This document shows, piece by piece, positions 41,808 through 55,668 of a stretch of DNA of 64,000 nucleotides. Both the position numbers and the translations under genes were made by a program. This DNA comes from Billgrantia aerodenitrificans (lineage in GTDB: Bacteria > Pseudomonadota > Gammaproteobacteria > Pseudomonadales > Halomonadaceae): positions 310,001 to 374,000 of the forward strand of contig NZ_JABFTV010000003.1 of the NCBI RefSeq assembly GCF_021404405.1. Direction: 5' to 3'. The number at the start of each line of letters is the position of its first letter. The stretch's first letter is position 1. The notes beneath the pieces are model-generated. The model did no database searches, had not been told where the DNA came from, and saw only the letters and a program-made list of their open reading frames with translations.

Positions 41808-42842
41808 GTGATCAAGGTCGGAATCGTCGGCGGCACCGGTTACACCGGGGTCGAACTGCTCAGGCTGCTGGCGCAGCACCCGCAAGTCGAGGTCGAGGCG
41901 ATCACCTCGCGCTCCGAAGCCGGTGTACGCGTCTGCGAGATGTACCCCAACCTGCGCGGCCACTACGACGAGCTGGCCTTCAGCGAGCCTGACCCGCAGC
42001 GCCTGGGCGCCTGCGACGCGGTCTTCTTCGCCACCCCCCACGGCGTCGCCCATGCTCTGGCCGGTGAACTGCTCGAGCGGGGCACCCGGGTGATCGACCT
42101 CTCCGCCGACTTCCGCCTGCGTGACGCCGAGGTATGGGCCGAGTGGTACGGCCAGCCTCACGGCGCCCCGGAGCTGCTCGAAGAAGCCGTGTACGGGCTG
42201 CCCGAGATGCACCGCGAGCGCATTCGTCAGGCACGCCTGATCGCCGTGCCCGGCTGCTACCCCACCGCGGTGCAACTGGGCCTGCTGCCGCTGCTGGAAG
42301 CCGGCCTGATCGACGCTGCCCACTTGATCGCCGACTGCAAGTCCGGCGTCACCGGCGCCGGCCGCGGCGCCAAGGTGCCCTCACTGCTGGCCGAGGCCAG
42401 CGAATCGATGAAGGCCTACGGCGCTTCCGGCCACCGCCACCTGCCGGAAATCAGCCAGGGCCTCCGCGATGCTGCCAAGGGCTCGGTGGGCCTGACCTTC
42501 GTGCCCCACCTGACGCCGATGATCCGCGGCATTCATGCCACCCTGTACGGGCGCCTGACCGGCGAGCCCGGCGATCTGCAGGCACTGTTCGAGCAGCGCT
42601 TCGCCGCCGAGCCCTTCGTCGACGTGATGCCCGCCGGCAGCCACCCCGAGACGCGCAGCGTCAAGGGCGCCAATGTCTGCCGCCTGGCCGTGCATCGGCC
42701 GGGCAACGGCGACACCGTGGTGGTACTCTCGGTGATAGACAACCTGGTCAAGGGCGCTTCCGGCCAGGCGGTGCAGAACCTCAACCTGATGTTCGGCTTC
42801 GACGAGCATGCCGGACTCGCCGCCCCCGCCCTGATGCCCTGA
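41808..42842 (+). CDS. argC: N-acetyl-gamma-glutamyl-phosphate reductase
   Basis: 344 residues from GTG at 41808 with GAAGGAG 7 bases upstream; a longer in-frame ATG overlaps the ClC gene and is rejected. Nucleotide-binding [18 protein letters not shown] at the N-terminus and the active-site cysteine in [15 protein letters not shown]. It reduces N-acetylglutamyl phosphate in arginine synthesis. It is followed by an inverted-repeat element and then erpA, a neighbourhood also common in Pseudomonas. Confidence 0.97.
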   Translation: MIKVGIVGGTGYTGVELLRLLAQHPQVEVEAITSRSEAGVRVCEMYPNLRGHYDELAFSEPDPQRLGACDAVFFATPHGVAHALAGELLERGTRVIDLSADFRLRDAEVWAEWYGQPHGAPELLEEAVYGLPEMHRERIRQARLIAVPGCYPTAVQLGLLPLLEAGLIDAAHLIADCKSGVTGAGRGAKVPSLLAEASESMKAYGASGHRHLPEISQGLRDAAKGSVGLTFVPHLTPMIRGIHATLYGRLTGEPGDLQALFEQRFAAEPFVDVMPAGSHPETRSVKGANVCRLAVHRPGNGDTVVVLSVIDNLVKGASGQAVQNLNLMFGFDEHAGLAAPALMP

Positions 42843-42863
42843 TGATTTCACCAGAGGTATTGG

Positions 42864-42966
42864 GAGCCGGGGGCAGGTCGTAGAGGAGGTTCTACGCCAG
42901 GGATGGCGTCGATAGCGCCCAGGGATGGGTTTACAGCGCCTCCTCGTAGACCTGCCGACGGCTCAG
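42864..42966. repeat. REP-like inverted-repeat element between argC and erpA
   Basis: GAGCCGGGGGCAGGTCGTAG (starting 42864) and an imperfect complement (CTCGTAGACCTGCCGACGGCTC, ending 42965) bracket about 55 bases. The interior contains two copies of CAGGGATGG (42898-42906 and 42930-42938). Long imperfect stem and internal direct repeats suggest a dispersed palindromic element, or argC transcription end. I saw no second copy in this window. Confidence 0.55.
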
Positions 42967-43008
42967 CCCCTAGCGATGCCGTCACTGGTGAGTCCTTTTC
43001 CTGAATAG

Positions 43009-43038
43009 TTGACCCTTTTGCTAGGAATTTAAGATAAT
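43009..43038 (+). promoter_or_regulatory. Predicted sigma-70 promoter for erpA
   Basis: TTGACC (43009-43014) and GATAAT (43033-43038) are 18 bases apart; erpA begins at 43078. IscR or another Fe-S regulator would be expected, but no clear site is recognised. Confidence 0.6.
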
Positions 43039-43077
43039 CGATTGTTATCCATTCATTCGGCTCACGGGAGGATGCCC

Positions 43078-43431
43078 ATGAGCGGCGCAGAATCTTTCGT
43101 CCCTACTCCCATGATGCTCAGCGCAGCCGCCAGGAAGCGGCTCCAGACACTGATTGCGGAGGAGGGCAAGCCCGAACTCAAGCTGCGCGTCTACGTGACG
43201 GGCGGCGGCTGCTCGGGTTTCCAGTACGGCTTCGACTTTGCCGATACCGTCGGCGAGGACGATACCGTCATCGAATTCGGAGAGGTGGCCCTGGTGGTCG
43301 ACGAGCTCTCCTACCAGTACCTCGTAGGGTCCACCGTCGACTACGAAGAGGGACTCGCAGGCGCTCGCTTCCTGGTGCAGAACCCCAACGCGACGACTAC
43401 CTGCGGCTGCGGCGCTTCCTTCATGGTCTGA
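43078..43431 (+). CDS. erpA: Iron-sulfur cluster insertion protein ErpA
   Basis: 117 residues from ATG at 43078, six bases after GGGAGG. A-type carrier cysteines are Cys45 ([11 protein letters not shown]), Cys109 and Cys111 (TTCGCGASF). ErpA delivers Fe-S clusters to apo-enzymes including those of isoprenoid synthesis and respiration. It has its own predicted promoter and terminator. Confidence 0.96.
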   Translation: MSGAESFVPTPMMLSAAARKRLQTLIAEEGKPELKLRVYVTGGGCSGFQYGFDFADTVGEDDTVIEFGEVALVVDELSYQYLVGSTVDYEEGLAGARFLVQNPNATTTCGCGASFMV

Positions 43432-43461
43432 TCCTTCTCCCTCTCTTCGAGCCCGATCGTA

Positions 43462-43491
43462 AGCCCTGTCGTTCCCGACAGGGCTTTTTTT
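43462..43491 (+). terminator. Intrinsic terminator after erpA
   Basis: AGCCCTGTCG (43462-43471) pairs with CGACAGGGCT (43476-43485) around TTCC, followed by a run of T residues. Confidence 0.94.
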
Positions 43492-43964
43492 CGCCTGTGG
43501 ATAACATTCTTCTCTTGAAGCTCCCGATCGCGCTGCAAACCGCATGAGGCCGGGATCTTGTCGTCATCAGCGCAACTGTTCACAGTCGCGGTGACAAGCC
43601 CGGTAGCCAACGGTGGAAAAGAGGTGTAGCGTTGCCGCTGTGGAAAAGACCCTCTTTTATACACAGCCTCGTCACCGCTCGCCCTCAGCTCGTCATCCTC
43701 TTCTCACCACAAAAGTCAACAATGCAACTTACTGATATATCTGTAGGACATTGTGTTATCCACAGAAATTGTCCACACCAGTAGTCACAACCACAACAGA
43801 ACTTCTCTCTTTTAATCATTCTGTTTTGTTTAGTGAGTGGTAGCTCGCGGCTGGCAGGCAAACCCGGTGTGGAAAACCCTGACGGTTACCCACAGTCGGT
43901 TTATACTGGCAGGCTGTTTTTCATCCCTAGGCAATATCCGCGCACAAGCGCAACGAGGTGAACC
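43492..43964. other. Dense DnaA-box region upstream of mnmG; second candidate oriC
   Basis: Non-coding. DnaA-box-like 9-mers: TGTGGATAA 43496-43504 and TTATCCACA 43756-43764 (perfect), TTATACACA 43657-43665 (TTATNCACA consensus), and weaker TGTGGAAAA 43639-43647 and 43868-43876, TTGTCCACA 43769-43777, TTACCCACA 43886-43894. AT-rich stretches at about 43720-43745 and 43800-43840 could unwind. In E. coli oriC lies next to gidA (mnmG) in just this way, away from dnaA. With seven boxes it is denser than the dnaA-rpmH region. Confidence 0.65.
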
Positions 43965-45856
<1,892 letters not shown>

Positions 45857-45860
<4 letters not shown>

Positions 45861-46522
45861 GCGAAGCCATCACGCCTCAAGTGGCGGCTCGCCTCGACGA
45901 AGGCTTCACGGCACTGGGTCTCGAACTCGACGCGGAGAAGCGCGAGCGACTGCTGCGCCTGGTCGGGCTGTTGCACAAGTGGAATCGCGCCTATAACCTC
46001 ACCGCGATACGCTCACCGGAAGAGATGGTGTCAAGGCACCTGCTCGACAGCGCGGCCGTGCTGCCTCACGTCGGCCCCGCGCCGCTGCTCGACGTTGGCG
46101 CCGGGCCCGGTCTGCCGGGGCTAGTGCTGGCGATCCTCGAGCCGAGCCTGGCGGTCACGCTGCTCGACAGCAACGGCAAGAAGGTGCGCTTTCAGCGCCA
46201 GGCGGTGATGGAGTTGGGGTTGACCAACGTCACCCCGGTGCAGGCCCGGGTCGAGGCTTTCGAGCCACCGCCGGGTGGCTTCGCGCAGATCGTCTCGCGC
46301 GCCTTCGCCAGTCTGGCGGATTTCGTCGCGCTGACCGAGCCGCTGCTGGCCCGCGACGGGCGCTGGCTGGCCATGAAGGGGCCGGCGGCCGACGACGAGC
46401 TGGCGGCGCTGGATGCCGGTGTGGTCGTGCGCGAGCGCCACGTGCTTGCGGTACCGTTCACCGTGGGGGAGCGTCAGCTGTTGATCGTCGAGCGAACCGA
46501 TTCCAACCCAGGCCGCCGTTGA
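45857..46522 (+). CDS. rsmG: 16S rRNA (guanine(527)-N(7))-methyltransferase RsmG (GidB)
   Basis: 221 residues; ATG overlaps the mnmG stop (ATGA). Family motifs: [27 protein letters not shown], the SAM loop [17 protein letters not shown] and [11 protein letters not shown]. It methylates G527 of 16S rRNA; loss gives low-level streptomycin resistance in other bacteria. Part of the conserved mnmG-rsmG-parA-parB block. Confidence 0.96.
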
Positions 46523-46551
46523 AGCGAGCCGTCGACGCAAGGAAGTCGCCC

Positions 46552-47322
46552 GTGAGTCAAATCATCGCCTTGACCAACCAGAAGGGCGGCGTGGGCAAGA
46601 CCACCACCGCCGTCAACCTGGCCGCCAGCCTGGCCGCGCTGGATCGCCGCGTGCTGCTGGTGGATCTCGACCCCCAGGGCCATGCCACCATGGGCAGCGG
46701 CATCGACAAGCACTCGCTCGAGGGCAGCGTGCTCGACCTGCTGCTGGGCGAGAAGAGCGCTCCCGAGGTGATGCTCGACTGCCCCACCGCTGGCTACTCG
46801 CTGCTGCCCGGCAACGGCGATCTCACCGCCGCGGAAGTGGAACTGCTCGACCGCGCCGAGGGCCGCGAGCGCAGCCTGACCGAAGCTCTGGCCAGCGTCG
46901 CTGGCGAGTACGACGTGGTGCTGATCGACTGCCCGCCTTCGCTCAACATGCTCACCGTCAACGCCCTGACCGCCGCCAACGGCGTGCTGATTCCGCTGCA
47001 GTGCGAGTTCTATGCCCTGGAGGGGCTCTCGGCGCTGCTCGACACCGTGGAGCAGATCAAGGACAGCGTGAACCCCGACCTGGCGATCTATGGCATCCTG
47101 CGTACCATGTTCGACGGTCGCAACAGTCTGACCCGGGACGTCTCCAAGCAGCTGCGCGACTATTTCGGCGAGGCGCTGCTCAAGACCACGATCCCGCGCA
47201 ACGTGCGGGTGGCCGAGGCGCCGAGCCACGGCCTGCCGGTGACCAAGTACGCGCGCTTCTCGCGCGGCAGCCAGGCCCATCGGGTGCTGGCCAAGGAACT
47301 GATTCGTCGCCTGTCGCTGTAG
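46552..47322 (+). CDS. parA: Chromosome-partitioning ATPase ParA (Soj)
   Basis: 256 residues from GTG at 46552 (AAGGAA upstream), giving the standard opening SQIIALTNQKGGVGKTTTAVNLAA with the deviant Walker A motif KGGVGKTT. A TTG at 46519 overlapping the rsmG stop is an alternative that adds 11 residues. Walker A' and switch regions (LLVDLDPQGHATMGSG, VVLIDCPPSLNMLTVNAL) are intact. It binds DNA non-specifically and moves ParB-parS complexes near the origin. parB follows after 51 bases. Confidence 0.95.
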   Translation: MSQIIALTNQKGGVGKTTTAVNLAASLAALDRRVLLVDLDPQGHATMGSGIDKHSLEGSVLDLLLGEKSAPEVMLDCPTAGYSLLPGNGDLTAAEVELLDRAEGRERSLTEALASVAGEYDVVLIDCPPSLNMLTVNALTAANGVLIPLQCEFYALEGLSALLDTVEQIKDSVNPDLAIYGILRTMFDGRNSLTRDVSKQLRDYFGEALLKTTIPRNVRVAEAPSHGLPVTKYARFSRGSQAHRVLAKELIRRLSL

Positions 47323-47373
47323 TGCGCCGGGTGGAGCCTACTGTCGTGACCCGCTCGTGATGAGGGAATGCTG

Positions 47374-48291
47374 ATGACGCGAAAACGCGCCCTGGGCCGC
47401 GGCCTGGATGCCCTGATCGGTGCCGGCGCCCGCCGCCGCGAGAATCTCGAGCTGCCCGAAGGCCAAGTCTTGCCCGACGGAGCGAGCGAGCCGGCGGCGG
47501 CGGTAGCCGAGATCGAGGAGCGACTCGAACGCCTGCCGCTGAGCCAGCTCACCCGCGGCAAGTATCAGCCGCGTCGCGACATCCAGCCTGAGGCGCTGGA
47601 GGAGCTGGCAGACTCGATCCGAGCCCAGGGCGTGATGCAGCCCATCGTGGTGCGGCCCATCGGCGAGTCGCGCTACGAGATTATCGCCGGTGAGCGGCGC
47701 TGGCGCGCCTCCCAACTGGCCGAACTCGACACCATCCCGGCGGTGATCCGCGAGGTCAGCGACGAAGTCGCCCTGGCCCTGGCGCTGATCGAGAACATCC
47801 AGCGCGAGAACCTCAACCCGGTGGAGGAGGCGATGGCGCTCAAGCGCCTGCTCGAGGAGTTCGAACTTACCCAGCAGCAGGTGGCCGATGCGGTGGGCAA
47901 GTCCCGCGCCCAGGTCGCCAATCTGCTGCGCCTGCTGGCGCTCGATCCGGAAGTGCAGACTCTGCTCGAGCGCGGCGATCTCGATATGGGACACGCCCGT
48001 GCCCTGCTCGTTCTGCCCGCCGCCAAGCAGCGTCGCGCTGCCCACGAGGTGGTCAACAAGGATCTCACCGTGCGCGATACCGAGGCGCTGGTGAAGCGTC
48101 TGACCCAGGGCGAACCGAAGAAGGTCGCGGCGGTGGCATCCAGCCCCGACGTGGCGCGCCTGGAGACCCGCCTCGGCGAAGTGCTGGGCGCTCCGGTCAG
48201 GATTCAGCACGGTCGCGGCGGCAAGGGGCGGGTCACCATCCGCTATTCCAGCCTCGAGGAACTGGACGGTATTCTCGAGCACATTCATTGA
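47374..48291 (+). CDS. parB: Chromosome-partitioning protein ParB (Spo0J)
   Basis: 305 residues from ATG at 47374; GAGGG is about 8 bases upstream, better spaced than for the in-frame ATG at 47368. Opening TRKRALGRGLDALIG is the conserved ParA-stimulating segment. The CTPase motif region IAGERRWRASQLA and ENIQRENLNPVEEA are present, followed by the helix-turn-helix (LTQQQVADAVGKSRAQVANLLRLL) and a C-terminal dimer domain. It loads at parS sites; I found no convincing parS in the window. Confidence 0.96.
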   Translation: MTRKRALGRGLDALIGAGARRRENLELPEGQVLPDGASEPAAAVAEIEERLERLPLSQLTRGKYQPRRDIQPEALEELADSIRAQGVMQPIVVRPIGESRYEIIAGERRWRASQLAELDTIPAVIREVSDEVALALALIENIQRENLNPVEEAMALKRLLEEFELTQQQVADAVGKSRAQVANLLRLLALDPEVQTLLERGDLDMGHARALLVLPAAKQRRAAHEVVNKDLTVRDTEALVKRLTQGEPKKVAAVASSPDVARLETRLGEVLGAPVRIQHGRGGKGRVTIRYSSLEELDGILEHIH

Positions 48292-48344
48292 GCTATGCGA
48301 CCCGTGGGATGTCGACAATGACTTCCACCTTTGGTCGCATAGCT
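48291..48344. repeat. Inverted repeat after parB
   Basis: AGCTATGCGACC (48291-48302) is complementary to GGTCGCATAGCT (48333-48344). The 30-base interior contains further pairing (GTGG with CCAC, GTC with GAC), so a long interrupted hairpin can form. It begins at the parB stop. No T tract follows; it may be a REP-like element or a rho-independent terminator of unusual type. Confidence 0.55.
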
Positions 48345-48376
48345 ACGTCATTCGAGCCTAAAAGCGTCCTGGCCGG

Positions 48377-48405
48377 TTGAAGGGCCAGGGGCGCTTCCCT
48401 ATAAT
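48377..48405 (+). promoter_or_regulatory. Predicted sigma-70 promoter of the ATP synthase operon
   Basis: TTGAAG (48377-48382) and a perfect TATAAT (48400-48405) are separated by 17 bases. Transcription would start near 48412, about 75 bases before atpI. Confidence 0.75.
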
Positions 48406-48486
48406 CCGCCGTTGTTTGCCTGAGTGTCACGCTCGGCCAAGCCGGCACCCAAACCCTGTTTAGGCAGGGCAGGAAATGTCGACAGG

Positions 48487-48891
48487 ATGCACGGATACGC
48501 TGCCATGAGGCGCCGGCGCCCGGATTTTACCCGCCTCTTTTTGGCACAGGGCTTCGCCACCTTGCTGGTAGCCCTGCTGGCTGGCCTGCGACATGGTCAC
48601 GAAGGGGTGCTGTCGGCCCTGATGGGCGGCCTGGTCAGTCTGCTGCCTTCGCTCTACTTCGTCTGGCGCGGGCTGCGCGTTCGAGACGGCCGGCGACCGC
48701 GGGTCAGCGTGATGAATCTCTATCAGGCAGCGATGGGAAAGTTTGGTTTGACGGTGGCACTGTTCGTGATCGTGTTCGTCGCAGTGCCCCCCTCAAACCC
48801 GGCTTTTTTCTTTGTCGCATATGTGGCGGCGCAGCTCATGCACTGGCTGACACCCTGGCTACTGCGTGACCGACCGACCCAACGAACCTGA
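48487..48891 (+). CDS. atpI: ATP synthase subunit I (AtpI)
   Basis: 134 residues from ATG at 48487 (GGAAATGTC..AGG upstream; ATG at 48505 is a possible alternative). Four membrane helices, with the AtpI/Zwf-type signature GLVSLLPSLYFVWRG and a C-terminal FVAYVAAQLMHWLTPWLL. AtpI assists assembly of the c-ring and is typically first in the operon. Similarity in the family is low but position is decisive. Confidence 0.85.
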   Translation: MHGYAAMRRRRPDFTRLFLAQGFATLLVALLAGLRHGHEGVLSALMGGLVSLLPSLYFVWRGLRVRDGRRPRVSVMNLYQAAMGKFGLTVALFVIVFVAVPPSNPAFFFVAYVAAQLMHWLTPWLLRDRPTQRT

Positions 48892-48896
48892 GGTAG

Positions 48897-49730
<834 letters not shown>

Positions 49731-49794
49731 ACCAAGCAACCTTTGCAACGAAGTACTGAAACTAACCTCAACCTGACCTACTAGGAGCAACATC

Positions 49795-50022
49795 ATGGAA
49801 ATCGTCTACCTTGCCGCCGCCATCATCATCAGCGTCAGCGCCCTGGCTACCGGTATCGGCTTCGCCATGCTGGGCGGCAAGCTGCTCGAGTCCACCGCTC
49901 GCCAGCCGGAGCTGGGCGACCAGCTGCAGACCCGCACCTTCATCATGGCCGGTCTGCTCGACGCCGTGCCGATGATCGGCGTCGGTATCGCGATGTACCT
50001 GATCTTCGTCGTTGCCGGTTAA
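49795..50022 (+). CDS. atpE: ATP synthase F0 subunit c
   Basis: 75 residues, two helices. The conserved polar loop ARQPEL and the ion-binding carboxylate in the second helix ([19 protein letters not shown], Asp in LLDA) are visible. A proton rather than sodium ring is indicated by the absence of an obvious sodium-binding Gln/Glu-Ser set, though this reading is tentative. AGGAG lies upstream of the ATG. Confidence 0.97.
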   Translation: MEIVYLAAAIIISVSALATGIGFAMLGGKLLESTARQPELGDQLQTRTFIMAGLLDAVPMIGVGIAMYLIFVVAG

Positions 50023-50095
50023 AGACAGCACCGAGCGCTGAGGCGCTCGGTTCGCTTCTCTCCGGTTGCCACGAACCCGTCAGAGGTACATACCC

Positions 50096-50566
50096 GTGAA
50101 TATCAACATGACGCTTATCGGGCAGACGATCGCCTTCGCGATCTTTGTCTGGTTCTGCATCAAGTACGTGTGGCCGCCGATCAGCTCCGCGCTCCACGAG
50201 CGCCAGAAGAAGATCGCCGATGGCCTCGACGCGGCCAGCCGGGCTTCCCGCGACCTCGAGCTTGCTCAGGAGCAGGCTGCTCAGACGCTGCGCGAGAGCA
50301 AGGAGCAGGCCTCCCAGATCCTCGAACAGGCCCACAAGCGCTCCACTCAGATGATCGAGGAAGCGCGTGAGCAGGCCCGTGCCGAAGGCGAACGCCTGGT
50401 GGCTGGCGCCCGTGCCGAGATCGATCAGGAAATCAATCGCGCCAAGGAAGAGCTTCGCGCCCAGGTGGCGACACTTGCCATTGTCGGGGCCGAGCGTGTT
50501 CTGGAAGCCTCCGTCGACGAGAAGGCGCATCGCAAGCTGCTCGACAAGCTTGCCGCCGAACTGTGA
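50096..50566 (+). CDS. atpF: ATP synthase F0 subunit b
   Basis: 156 residues, the E. coli length, from GTG at 50096 (AGAGGT upstream), giving the standard opening [20 protein letters not shown]. One membrane helix then a long charged coiled coil (about 35-150) rich in E, A, Q, K and R. A longer in-frame start at 50066 is rejected. It is the peripheral stalk. Confidence 0.96.
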   Translation: MNINMTLIGQTIAFAIFVWFCIKYVWPPISSALHERQKKIADGLDAASRASRDLELAQEQAAQTLRESKEQASQILEQAHKRSTQMIEEAREQARAEGERLVAGARAEIDQEINRAKEELRAQVATLAIVGAERVLEASVDEKAHRKLLDKLAAEL

Positions 50567-50578
50567 AGGAGGTGACCC

Positions 50579-51115
50579 ATGGCGGAAACGTCAACCGTCG
50601 CACGACCCTACGCCAAGGCGGCTTTCGAGTATGCGCGTGACCACAAGGCGCTGGAAGCCTGGTCCGACATGCTGGTCAAGCTGGGCCAAGTCGTAGCGGA
50701 GCGTGATGCGCAGAAACTGTTCGCGAGCCCCAAACTGACCGACGACCGCAAGGTCGAGCTGGTCATCGAACTGGCCGAGGCCAAGGTCGACGACGCAGGC
50801 CGTCGTTTCCTGGAGTCGCTTGCCGAGAAGGGGCGTCTTACCGCCCTGGGTGCCATTGCCGAGCAGTTCGAACGTCTGCGCGCCGAGCATGACAAGCGTG
50901 TCGACGTCACCGTGGTCACGGCCTTCGCGCTCGACGACAAGCAACAGAACAAGCTCGCAGGCGCGCTCAAGAAGCGGCTGAATCGCGAAATCTCCATTAC
51001 CACTCAGGTGGATCCGAAGCTTATCGGGGGCGTTATCCTGCGCGCCGGCGACACCGTCATCGACGGGTCGGTGCGCGGTCGACTGAACCGCCTCTCCGAA
51101 GCCCTTACCGCCTGA
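50579..51115 (+). CDS. atpH: ATP synthase F1 subunit delta
   Basis: 178 residues. N-terminal helical domain [16 protein letters not shown] and C-terminal [28 protein letters not shown] are both diagnostic. It joins the b dimer to F1. GGAGGTGA precedes the ATG by few bases. Confidence 0.97.
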   Translation: MAETSTVARPYAKAAFEYARDHKALEAWSDMLVKLGQVVAERDAQKLFASPKLTDDRKVELVIELAEAKVDDAGRRFLESLAEKGRLTALGAIAEQFERLRAEHDKRVDVTVVTAFALDDKQQNKLAGALKKRLNREISITTQVDPKLIGGVILRAGDTVIDGSVRGRLNRLSEALTA

Positions 51116-51131
51116 GTCTGAGGGACATGGC

Positions 51132-52676
51132 ATGCAGCAACTGAATCCTTCCGAGATCAGCGACATCATCAAGCAGCGTATCGAAAAGCTGGATGTCGCA
51201 TCCGAAGCCCGCAATCAGGGCACCATCGTCAGCGTCTCCGACGGCATCGTGAAGATTCACGGTCTCGAGGACGCGATGTTCGGTGAGATGATCGAATTCC
51301 CCGGCGGTATCTACGGCATGGTGCTCAACCTCGAGCGCGACTCCGTGGGCGCCGTGGTGCTGGGCGACTACCTGAAGCTGGAAGAGGGCATGACCGCCAG
51401 CTGTACCGGTCGTATCCTCGAGGTGCCGGTGGGCCCCGAACTGGTTGGCCGCGTGGTCGATCCGCTGGGCAACCCCATCGACGGCAAGGGCGACGTGGGC
51501 GCCAAGCTGACCGACGCGGTGGAAAAGGTCGCCCCGGGCGTCATCACCCGTCAGTCGGTCGACCAGCCGATCCAGACCGGTCTCAAGGCGATCGACGCCA
51601 TGGTGCCGATCGGCCGCGGCCAGCGTGAGCTGATCATCGGCGACCGTCAGATCGGTAAGTCGGCCATCGCCGTCGACGCCATCATCAACCAGAAGGGCAA
51701 GGGCGTCATCTGTATCTACGTGGCCATCGGTCAGAAGCAGTCGACCATCGCCAACGTGGTGCGCAAGCTCGAGGAGCACGGCGCGATGGATCACACCATC
51801 GTCGTCGCTTCCGGCGCCGCCGACCCGGCCCCGATGCAGTTCCTGGCACCCTACGCCGGCTGCACCATGGGCGAGTACTTCCGCGACCGCGGTCAGGACG
51901 CGCTGATCGTCTATGACGATCTGACCAAGCAGGCCTGGGCCTACCGTCAGGTGTCCCTGCTGCTGCGTCGTCCGCCGGGCCGTGAAGCCTACCCGGGTGA
52001 CGTCTTCTATCTCCACTCGCGTCTGCTCGAGCGTGCCGCGCGCGTCAACGCCGACTACGTGGAGAAGTTCACCAACGGTGAGGTCAAGGGCAAGACCGGC
52101 TCGCTGACCGCGCTGCCGATCATCGAGACCCAGGGCGGCGACGTTTCCGCGTTCGTTCCGACCAACGTGATCTCGATCACCGACGGCCAGATCTTCCTGG
52201 AAACCGACCAGTTCAACGCAGGCATCCGCCCGGCCATCAACGCCGGTCTGTCGGTATCCCGCGTGGGTGGTGCGGCCCAGACCAAGATCATCAAGAAGCT
52301 CGGTGGCGGCGTGCGTCTGGCACTCGCCCAGTATCGCGAGTTGGCGGCCTTCTCCCAGTTCGCTTCCGATCTGGACGAAGCCACCCGCAAGCAGCTGGAG
52401 CACGGTCAGCGTGTCACCGAGCTGATGAAGCAGAAGCAGTATTCGCCGCTGTCCGTGGCCGAGATGGGCGTGTCGCTGTATGCCGCCAACGAAGGCTTCC
52501 TGGATGACGTCGACGTGAGCAAGGTGCTGGACTTCGAGCGTGCCCTGCACGAGTACATGAGGTCCGAGCAAGCCGAGCTGCTCGACAAGATCAACCAGAC
52601 CGGCGACTACAACGACGAGATCCAGCAAGGGCTGAAGCAGGGTCTCGAGCAGTTCAAGGCCACTCAGAGCTGGTAA
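51132..52676 (+). CDS. atpA: ATP synthase F1 subunit alpha
   Basis: 514 residues, one more than E. coli. Walker [10 protein letters not shown], catalytic arginine region near [14 protein letters not shown], and DELSEED-free alpha-type C-terminus confirm alpha. Non-catalytic nucleotide-binding subunit of F1. Confidence 0.98.
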   Translation: MQQLNPSEISDIIKQRIEKLDVASEARNQGTIVSVSDGIVKIHGLEDAMFGEMIEFPGGIYGMVLNLERDSVGAVVLGDYLKLEEGMTASCTGRILEVPVGPELVGRVVDPLGNPIDGKGDVGAKLTDAVEKVAPGVITRQSVDQPIQTGLKAIDAMVPIGRGQRELIIGDRQIGKSAIAVDAIINQKGKGVICIYVAIGQKQSTIANVVRKLEEHGAMDHTIVVASGAADPAPMQFLAPYAGCTMGEYFRDRGQDALIVYDDLTKQAWAYRQVSLLLRRPPGREAYPGDVFYLHSRLLERAARVNADYVEKFTNGEVKGKTGSLTALPIIETQGGDVSAFVPTNVISITDGQIFLETDQFNAGIRPAINAGLSVSRVGGAAQTKIIKKLGGGVRLALAQYRELAAFSQFASDLDEATRKQLEHGQRVTELMKQKQYSPLSVAEMGVSLYAANEGFLDDVDVSKVLDFERALHEYMRSEQAELLDKINQTGDYNDEIQQGLKQGLEQFKATQSW

Positions 52677-52683
52677 TTCCGCT

Positions 52684-52706
52684 GGCCCGCCCGGCAAGGG
52701 CGGGCC
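52684..52706 (+). other. Intercistronic hairpin between atpA and atpG
   Basis: GGCCCGCCC (52684-52692) pairs with GGGCGGGCC (52698-52706) around GGCAA. Without a T run it is more likely to tune mRNA stability between subunit genes than to terminate. Confidence 0.6.
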
Positions 52707-52744
52707 CTGGAGCTTTCTGAGGGCCACGAACGGAGTAGATCGCT

Positions 52745-53629
52745 ATGGCAGCTGCAAAAGAGATACGCACCCAGATCGGGAGCATCAAGAATACGCAAAA
52801 GATCACCAGCGCCATGGAAATGGTCGCTGCGTCGAAGATGCGTAAAGCGCAAGATCTGATGAAGGCCAGCCAGCCTTATGCCCGGCAGATCCGCAACGTG
52901 GTGGGCCATATCGCCGACGCCAACCCCGAGTATCGCCACGATTACATGATCGAGCGTGACGAGGTGAAGCGGGTCGGCTACATCGTGGTCTCCACCGACC
53001 GCGGCCTGTGTGGCGGCTTGAACGTCAACCTGTTCAAGGCCGTCATCAAGGACGCCATGGCGTGGCGCAACGAGGGCGCGGAGCTCGACTTCTGCGCTCT
53101 GGGCAGCAAGGCCGGCGGCTTCTTCCGCAACTACGGCGGCAACCTGGTGGCAGCCAAGAGCGGCCTGGGCGAAGCGCCCGAGGTCGAGGCTCTGATCGGC
53201 AGCGTCAAGGTGATGTTGGACGCCTACGACGAAGGGCGGGTCGACCGCCTGTTCGTGGTGTACAACGAGTTCGTCAACACCATGACGCAGAAGCCGGTGG
53301 TTCGTCAGCTGTTGCCGCTCTCCCCCGATATGGGGGCCGATGCGGATGACGAGGACAACAAGCGTCCCGGTAGCTGGGACTACCTGTATGAGCCGGATGC
53401 CAAGGCGCTGTTGGATAGCCTGCTGGTTCGCTTCATTGAATCGCAGGTCTATCAGGCGGTGGTCGAGAACGGGGCCTGTGAACAGGCGGCCCGGATGATC
53501 GCCATGAAGAACGCCACCGACAACGCCGGCGGACTGATCGACGATCTGGAGATGGTGTACAACAAGGCCCGCCAGGCCGCCATCACCCAGGAAATTTCCG
53601 AGATCGTCGGCGGTGCCGCCGCCGTATAG
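52745..53629 (+). CDS. atpG: ATP synthase F1 subunit gamma
   Basis: 294 residues. N-terminal helix [35 protein letters not shown], the [10 protein letters not shown] motif and C-terminal [37 protein letters not shown] are characteristic. It is slightly longer than E. coli gamma (287) through an acidic insertion ([14 protein letters not shown], about 200-213). Central rotating shaft. Confidence 0.98.
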   Translation: MAAAKEIRTQIGSIKNTQKITSAMEMVAASKMRKAQDLMKASQPYARQIRNVVGHIADANPEYRHDYMIERDEVKRVGYIVVSTDRGLCGGLNVNLFKAVIKDAMAWRNEGAELDFCALGSKAGGFFRNYGGNLVAAKSGLGEAPEVEALIGSVKVMLDAYDEGRVDRLFVVYNEFVNTMTQKPVVRQLLPLSPDMGADADDEDNKRPGSWDYLYEPDAKALLDSLLVRFIESQVYQAVVENGACEQAARMIAMKNATDNAGGLIDDLEMVYNKARQAAITQEISEIVGGAAAV

Positions 53630-53684
53630 CGCCCGGGGAGAGCCCATGGCTCTCCCGCTACAGGTTTCATTTGCAGGTATTTGA

Positions 53685-55073
<1,389 letters not shown>

Positions 55074-55098
55074 GGCCGTCCACCAGGGGGACTTCGCT

Positions 55099-55527
55099 AT
55101 GGCGAATAGCTTCAAGTGCAACATCGTCAGCGCCGAAGAGGCGATCTTCTCGGGTGAGATCGAGCAGCTCGTCGCTTCCGGCATCATGGGCGACCTGGGC
55201 ATCCTGCCCGGGCACGCCCCGCTGCTGACCGAGCTTCAGCCTGGTCCGGTCCGCGTCATCCGGGAAGGCGGTACGGAAGAGAACTTCTACGTCTCCGGCG
55301 GCTTCCTCGAAGTGCAGCCCGACGTGGTGACCGTACTGGCCGACGCGGCCTCCCGTGCCGGCGACCTCGACGAGGCCGCCGCCGAGGAAGCCCGTCAGCA
55401 TGCGCTCAAGGCATTCAACGACAAGTCGTCGGAGCTGGATTACACCCGCGCCGCCGCCGAACTCGCGGAAGCCGTGGCCCAGCTGCGTACCATTCAGCAG
55501 CTGCGCAAGAAGGCCGGCAAAGGCTGA
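55099..55527 (+). CDS. atpC: ATP synthase F1 subunit epsilon
   Basis: 142 residues. N-terminal beta-sandwich with the [18 protein letters not shown] segment and a C-terminal helical hairpin. Last gene of the operon, followed by a strong terminator. Confidence 0.97.
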   Translation: MANSFKCNIVSAEEAIFSGEIEQLVASGIMGDLGILPGHAPLLTELQPGPVRVIREGGTEENFYVSGGFLEVQPDVVTVLADAASRAGDLDEAAAEEARQHALKAFNDKSSELDYTRAAAELAEAVAQLRTIQQLRKKAGKG

Positions 55528-55547
55528 TTCCAGGCCTGTCTGTCACG

Positions 55548-55582
55548 AAACGCCCCTCGAACAGCGTTCGAGGGGCGTTTTC
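55548..55582 (+). terminator. Intrinsic terminator of the ATP synthase operon
   Basis: AAACGCCCCTCGAAC (55548-55562) pairs with GTTCGAGGGGCGTTT (55566-55580) around AGC, a 15-bp stem whose 3' side ends in T residues. Confidence 0.93.
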
Positions 55583-55668
55583 GTATCTGTTACCATAGCA
55601 GTCAGATTGCCACGGTCGGCTGCTAGCATGGCCGGCTAACTCCCACTTTGCGGCGTCAGGAGGATGCC

